Positions 6,448-10,276 of a DNA stretch of 10,276 nt are shown here, one piece after another (the stretch's first letter is position 1; every line of letters starts with the position of its first letter). A model generated the notes under the pieces. That model was not told where the DNA came from, made no database searches, and saw nothing but the letters and a program-made list of their open reading frames with translations. This DNA is from TMED14 sp003444795 (GTDB taxonomy: Bacteria; Bacteroidota; Bacteroidia; Flavobacteriales; Schleiferiaceae): assembly GCA_963978445.1 (NCBI GenBank), contig CAXBRT010000059.1, positions 1 to 10,276 on the forward strand. The letters are read 5' to 3'. The translations under genes and the position numbers were made by a program.

Positions 6448-6456
6448 GCGCCTTTT
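6429..6456. terminator. Bidirectional rho-independent terminator between convergent namZ and TonB receptor
   Basis: The palindromic 6-bp core GGCGCC occurs at 6436-6441 and 6447-6452 around a 5-nt loop, flanked by seven A on the left and four T on the right, so it can form in both directions. On the minus strand it ends in seven T, giving a strong terminator for the TonB receptor gene (stop at 6477). On the plus strand the T-run is only four long. The namZ stop codon TAG (6445-6447) lies in the loop and first base of the right arm. Confidence 0.88.
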
Positions 6457-6476
6457 CAACTAAACATAAAACGAGT

Positions 6477-8828
6477 TTAGAACTCAAATATGAATCCCAC
6501 ACTGGGTAAAACGGTGCCGCTCACATTGGAAAGGGTGGTGGTTTGGTACTGCCAAGGCTTGTCAGGGTTGATAACAGGATTGCCGTCTGCATCCCGCACA
6601 ACGTCAATAAAATCCGGTCCAGCCACGCTGTAGCCTAAGGCGTTTTGAAGGTCAAAATACAGGTCGATATTGACGTTTTTGAGGAACCACTTCTTGTCAA
6701 TTCGGATATTTAAACGATCAAATTCCCCAAAGCGTTCCGTGTTCAACAAGCTGTAGTTGGGAATGCCACGACCGAGTACATCCCAATTGTAAATGGTAGC
6801 CGTTTTATCCAAATCAAATGGGGTGTAGGGCGCGCCTCCTAGATGCTGGTACTGTATTCCAAGTTCATAGTTCTTGCCAAAGCGCTTGCCAAAAGTGAAG
6901 GTAGCAATCAAGCCGTTGTCCCAAGATGATGGCACGTAATCACCATTAATGTCCTGGAACTCTGAGCGAACTAGTGTGATGGCTGCAATACCAAAAAGGC
7001 CCTTGTACAGCTTCTGCTGATAAGTCAGTTCTAAACCAAAGGCCCGACCTTCCGACGTAGCAGTGGCCAACTGGTTGCCGATGACGCCAAAGTCTCCGCC
7101 AACTGTAGCCAAGGAGATGGAATCGCGGAGCAAGAAAGGGTAGTTGGTGTAGCGCTTGTAGAATCCTTCGATAGAGGTCTTGGCATTCCAAGGCCAATAC
7201 TGCGTGCTACCTGCGACAAAGTGCTCGGCTTGAATGAAGGTCAAATCGGCATTGTCTCCATCGATACCCGTGTACCCCAAGGCGGTATAGGGTGGGAGCT
7301 GGAAATAGCGCCCGTAATTCCCATCAAGCGTCCAATTCTCATTGAGGTTGTAGGAAAGCGCAACCCGCGGAGAAAGCTGATTCAAAGGATTGCGCGTGCT
7401 TTCGTTGAAGTCAACGATGTCCGTGCGCAGGCCCAAGGAAATTTTCAAACGGTCCTCGGCAAATCGACCCACCCAGTTTGCAAAGGCATTCGCTTTGTAG
7501 TAGATGGCATCGGTAGAATAGTCGAGAATAAATCCGCCAGGGAGACGCTTGTCCAAAGTTTGGGTGTTGTACTTGGCTTGTTCCAAACCTACACCCACAA
7601 GGGATTCCCAACGGCTTTTTTTGATTTGGTGCTCAATGCGAAGTTTGTTTTCAATTTCTTGCGAAGCGTAGTTCAGGAGTTGTTCTAGATCGCGGTTGTT
7701 GTTTTCAAACTTGTAGGACTCGTTGTTGAGCATGAAGCGACTGAGCACCACATTGGTGATACCTCCAGGACCAAAGTGGGTATACTTAGCGCCAATGCTG
7801 TAGTTCCACTGGTCGTATTCAGGGAGATAGTTAAGGATATAGCGCTGCTCGGGCGTTTCATTCTGGTCCGTGTTCAGCACGCTCACGTCGTAGGCCCCAA
7901 GGCTGAGAATGGTCAGTTGATTGTTGCGGTTGAAGTTGTGCTTGACCTTGAATTGGTAGTCATTGTACGTCGGTAAAAAGGGAAGTCCAATGGCTTTGAA
8001 GAGGAATTGCAAATAACTGCGGCGGATGGACGCCAAGTAGGTCGTCTTTTTCCCCAATGGTCCATCCAGGGTGAGGCCAATATCGGAAGCACCCACTTGA
8101 AAGATTCCACCTGTTTTGTCCGTTCGGCCATCCTTTAGATTAATTTCCATGATGGAACTAAGACTATTTCCGCGCTGTGCGGGGAAGGCGGACGTGTAGA
8201 AGTCCACATCCCGGATGAAGTTCACGTTGATCATGCCCACTGGACCGCCCGAGGCGCCCTGCGTAGCAAAGTGGTTAATAGCAGGGATTTCGATTCCATC
8301 GAGGTAGAAACGGTTTTCGTTGGGACCACCGCCGCGAATGATTAAGTCGTTCCGGAAAGCAACGCCCGAAGCCACGCCTGGCAAGGATTGAATCACCTTA
8401 GAAATGTCTTGGTTACCCCCGGGGTTGCGTTGGATTTCATTGATGCCGATACTCTGAACACTCACTGGAGACTGCGCTTCTTGCTTAAACTGTTGCTGGG
8501 TGCTAATCACGACTTCTTCCAAGACCTGAAGGGCTTCGCGCAGTCTAAAATCCACGATGGCGGCTTTGGCTTGAGTGACTTGCACTTCAAACTGCGTCTT
8601 CCCCTCGTATCCAATAAAGCCTACAGTGATGTTATACAGCCCGGGAACCATGCCACGCAGTTCAAAATTTCCATCGAAGTCTGTGACCGTTTGCAAAGGG
8701 CTGCCTTGTACACTGACAACGGCTCCCGGAATAGGGTCGTTGCTAGCATCATCCACGACGGAACCACGGATGACCTGGGCGTTTGTGGCGAATGAGGCCA
8801 GGAGTAAAAGAGAAAGGAGGTAGCGCAT
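6477..8828 (-). CDS. TonB-dependent outer-membrane receptor with carboxypeptidase-regulatory-like N-domain
   Basis: A 783-residue outer-membrane protein. Residues 1-18 are a signal peptide ending TNAQ. Residues about 19-105 form a carboxypeptidase-D regulatory-like beta-sandwich (IRGSVVDDASNDPIPGA, then TDFDGNFELRG and FIGYEG), followed by EEVVIS. The plug is at about 115-235 with SKVIQSLPGV, LIIRGGGPNENRFYLDG and GNSLSS. The rest is a beta-barrel rich in aromatic/polar strands, ending in FIFEF, where the final Phe suits BAM recognition. Such receptors import large or scarce ligands using TonB/ExbBD energy. No SusD-like partner, siderophore or metal gene is adjacent, so the ligand cannot be named. 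ATG 8828 is chosen because it begins exactly at the signal peptide; the ATG-less 10-residue extension to 8858 adds only polar residues. It is transcribed alone between two terminators. Confidence 0.92.
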   Translation of the reverse strand: MRYLLSLLLLASFATNAQVIRGSVVDDASNDPIPGAVVSVQGSPLQTVTDFDGNFELRGMVPGLYNITVGFIGYEGKTQFEVQVTQAKAAIVDFRLREALQVLEEVVISTQQQFKQEAQSPVSVQSIGINEIQRNPGGNQDISKVIQSLPGVASGVAFRNDLIIRGGGPNENRFYLDGIEIPAINHFATQGASGGPVGMINVNFIRDVDFYTSAFPAQRGNSLSSIMEINLKDGRTDKTGGIFQVGASDIGLTLDGPLGKKTTYLASIRRSYLQFLFKAIGLPFLPTYNDYQFKVKHNFNRNNQLTILSLGAYDVSVLNTDQNETPEQRYILNYLPEYDQWNYSIGAKYTHFGPGGITNVVLSRFMLNNESYKFENNNRDLEQLLNYASQEIENKLRIEHQIKKSRWESLVGVGLEQAKYNTQTLDKRLPGGFILDYSTDAIYYKANAFANWVGRFAEDRLKISLGLRTDIVDFNESTRNPLNQLSPRVALSYNLNENWTLDGNYGRYFQLPPYTALGYTGIDGDNADLTFIQAEHFVAGSTQYWPWNAKTSIEGFYKRYTNYPFLLRDSISLATVGGDFGVIGNQLATATSEGRAFGLELTYQQKLYKGLFGIAAITLVRSEFQDINGDYVPSSWDNGLIATFTFGKRFGKNYELGIQYQHLGGAPYTPFDLDKTATIYNWDVLGRGIPNYSLLNTERFGEFDRLNIRIDKKWFLKNVNIDLYFDLQNALGYSVAGPDFIDVVRDADGNPVINPDKPWQYQTTTLSNVSGTVLPSVGFIFEF

Positions 8829-8880
8829 TTTGTTTAATGTTTTCTGCCGATTTAACACTTTTCACAATAAAAGGTTCAAC

Positions 8881-8905
8881 AAAAAACCCGGCGCAAGGCC
8901 GGGTT
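8881..8905 (-). terminator. Rho-independent terminator after the DUF2911 gene
   Basis: On the minus strand an AACCCGGC/GCCGGGTT-type stem (core 8887-8892 with 8898-8903, loop 8893-8897) is followed by six T. It lies 23 nt after the DUF2911 stop codon at 8929 and just upstream of the TonB receptor gene, separating the two transcription units. Confidence 0.88.
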
Positions 8906-8928
8906 CTTCATCTGATTTATGCAACTCC

Positions 8929-9774
8929 TTAAAGTCCAGATACAAAACGTTTAATAGTATCTGCGTAATTAAAGGGTGCATTGTTTTTGGCGGCATCCGC
9001 ACGGCCCATATCTAGCGCCTTATTGGCAGCTTTCTTGGCTTCCTTCTTACGGTCGTTCTTTGCCAATACCTGGGCATAGAGGTAGTAGTTATACCAGTTG
9101 TCCGGATTGAGTTCAATCACTTTTTCCATGTAGGTAAGGGCTGTGGGAAGCTCAATATTGTTTTGATTGTAGAAGTTAGCCGCATTGCGGTAAACCTTCC
9201 AGTCCTCAGGGCTCTCAGTCACGGCCTTTTGAATGTTGGCCATGGCCAACTCCATGGTATTGAGTTCTACAGGAATGGCAATGCGCACATCCGACCAATC
9301 GAGTACAATTTCCGCCTTAGAGACCGAAATGTTTTCGATGCTCAAGCGCATGGTTTCTACGGATGAAATAGCCTGAGGAGCCGCGTCTATGCGCAAAACA
9401 TCTTGGTCTTGGCTGTAGCCGTCCACGCCCCACATGTCTGTTTTGGTATTCAAAATGACCGTCCATTCTCCTTTGTTGGGAATCATGGACAAGCTGTATG
9501 TACCTGCAGGAACTTCATTTCCTTCGATGGTCACGGGCTTTGAAAAGGTCACCTTTGTATTTTGATTTGCTCCGGCGCGCCAATGGCTGCCAAAAGGAAC
9601 GAGGTCACCAAAAATAACACGACCGTTCATGCTAGGGCGAGAGTAGTCCAAGGTGATATCGGTCAAACCCACGCGCTGTTCCAAATGTGTGGAAGGGGAG
9701 GGCTGGGGCAGCTCCTGAGCCACCACAGCTATTGAGCCCGCAAGGGCCATAGAGGTTAAAATCTTCTTCATCAT
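8929..9774 (-). CDS. Exported DUF2911 protein with C-terminal TPR repeats
   Basis: A 281-residue protein with a signal peptide at residues 1-20 (MMKK, hydrophobic core, ending VVAQ). A DUF2911 domain spans about 28-170: QRVGLTDITLDYSRPSMNGR at 33-52, IFGDLVPFGSHWRAGANQNT at 54-73, and PAGTYSLSMIPNKGEWTVILN at 89-109 (shown here by position only, with key residues W65, R66 and W104). Residues about 186-255 resemble two tetratricopeptide repeats (YMEKVIELNPDNW, then LAKNDRKKEAKKAANKALDMG), suggesting a protein-binding part. DUF2911 proteins are common in Bacteroidota and have no established biochemical role, so none is assigned. The product is probably periplasmic. It begins 9 nt after the htpG stop, with no room for a terminator, so readthrough from htpG is likely. 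ATG at 9774 or 9771 (MMKK) cannot be told apart. Confidence 0.9.
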   Translation of the reverse strand: MMKKILTSMALAGSIAVVAQELPQPSPSTHLEQRVGLTDITLDYSRPSMNGRVIFGDLVPFGSHWRAGANQNTKVTFSKPVTIEGNEVPAGTYSLSMIPNKGEWTVILNTKTDMWGVDGYSQDQDVLRIDAAPQAISSVETMRLSIENISVSKAEIVLDWSDVRIAIPVELNTMELAMANIQKAVTESPEDWKVYRNAANFYNQNNIELPTALTYMEKVIELNPDNWYNYYLYAQVLAKNDRKKEAKKAANKALDMGRADAAKNNAPFNYADTIKRFVSGL

Positions 9775-9783
9775 GGCCCTAAG

Positions 9784-10276
9784 TTAAATCAAACGCTCCA
9801 TCGCGCGATGGACAAAAGCAGTCAACGCTTCCCCCTGCAACAAGTTTTGCTGCAACAAAGCGAGATCTTTGGCGTGGGCGATTAAGCCATCGCGCTCTTC
9901 TCCCTCTGCCTTTAAGATCTTGCCAGCAAGCGCGTGATTGGTATTGACGACCAAATCGTACGAATCAGGGAAGTCGCCCATACCCATGAAGCCGCCACCG
10001 CCTGTGGCAGACATCTCCTTCATGCGGCGCATAAACTCTGGAATGGTGATCATCATGGGAGCGTCGTCGCTTCCCAAGGCTTCGGTTCTCACCGTGTAGA
10101 TCTTTGTATTTAAGGCCGCTTCCACATGACCTTTCAAGGATTCAATTTCCTTTTCCGTGAGAATAGAAGTGCGTTCGTCGCCTTTTGGAATGAGCTTATC
10201 GAGCAAGTCACTGTCTACCCGAGCGAAACGAACCTTTTCTTCGCTGCCCTCAAATTTTTGGATGCTGTGTCCCGCA
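9784..10276 (-). CDS. htpG: HtpG (Hsp90-family chaperone), C-terminal part, cut by window edge
   Basis: The reading frame runs open to the window edge (last full codon 10275-10273) and gives 163 C-terminal residues. It matches the Bacteroidota HtpG end region: FARVDSDLLDKLIPKG, then ITIPEFMRRMKEMSATGGGG followed by FMGMG, then YDLVVNTNHALAGKIL, and a closing helix pair ending in TAFVHRAMERLI. This is the dimerization domain plus the end of the middle domain; the N-terminal ATPase domain is outside the window. HtpG is an ATP-driven cytoplasmic folding chaperone, usually induced by heat. A TTG at 10206 is internal and not a start. The stop lies 9 nt before the DUF2911 start. Confidence 0.92.
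   Translation of the reverse strand, partial: AGHSIQKFEGSEEKVRFARVDSDLLDKLIPKGDERTSILTEKEIESLKGHVEAALNTKIYTVRTEALGSDDAPMMITIPEFMRRMKEMSATGGGGFMGMGDFPDSYDLVVNTNHALAGKILKAEGEERDGLIAHAKDLALLQQNLLQGEALTAFVHRAMERLI

Noticed and set aside
7221..7688. Plus-strand open frame of 155 codons opposite the TonB receptor barrel
   Set aside because: It is fully inside a strongly supported gene on the other strand, with no signal peptide, domain or start context.
6477..8828. TonB receptor as the SusC half of a polysaccharide utilisation locus
   Set aside because: No SusD-like gene, glycoside hydrolase or regulator is adjacent, the gene stands alone between terminators, and the length is shorter than typical SusC.

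Overview
This window looks like ordinary chromosomal DNA from a member of the Bacteroidota, probably near the Flavobacteriales. The evidence is a TonB-dependent receptor with an N-terminal carboxypeptidase-regulatory-like domain and a terminal Phe, a DUF2911 protein, a bacterial Kazal-domain protein, a NamZ/DUF1343 protein, the absence of convincing Shine-Dalgarno sites, and a TTTG-N18-TAnnTTTG promoter in front of a tRNA. Base composition looks even (near 50% GC by eye). I see no insertion sequence, phage gene, CRISPR array or large repeat, and no gene-free stretch longer than 300 bases.

Left block (10-3240, minus strand): a tight four-gene run reading trxA, then a fused nucleotidyltransferase/GmhB-type phosphatase, then an HddA-type heptose kinase, then a GmhA-like SIS isomerase. 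The gaps are 4 nt, a 4-nt overlap (GTGA) and 21 nt. The last three genes carry four activities, enough to take sedoheptulose 7-phosphate to a nucleotide-activated D-glycero-D-manno-heptose for surface glycans. A Bacteroidota-type -7 element lies upstream of trxA.

Middle block (3276-3927): a small secreted Kazal-type inhibitor on the plus strand diverges from trxA. It meets a 61-residue two-helix membrane protein tail to tail, with a 4-nt overlap. Then come a terminator, tRNA-Asp(GTC) and its promoter, all minus strand. The promoter lies partly inside the end of the next gene.

Next (3912-6456): a LolC/E-like FtsX-family permease (minus) and a NamZ-type exo-N-acetylmuramidase (plus) diverge from one CATG that appears to contain both start codons. 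The NamZ stop codon sits inside a hairpin that can terminate transcription from both sides.

Right block (6429-10276, minus strand): the C-terminal part of the chaperone HtpG, cut by the window edge, is followed 9 nt later by a DUF2911/TPR exported protein, then a terminator, then a stand-alone TonB-dependent receptor that ends at the shared hairpin.

No undescribed system is obvious. The points most worth a second look are the compact heptose operon with its fused enzyme, the altered metal-ligand positions in the GmhA-like protein, and the divergent pair with overlapping start codons.
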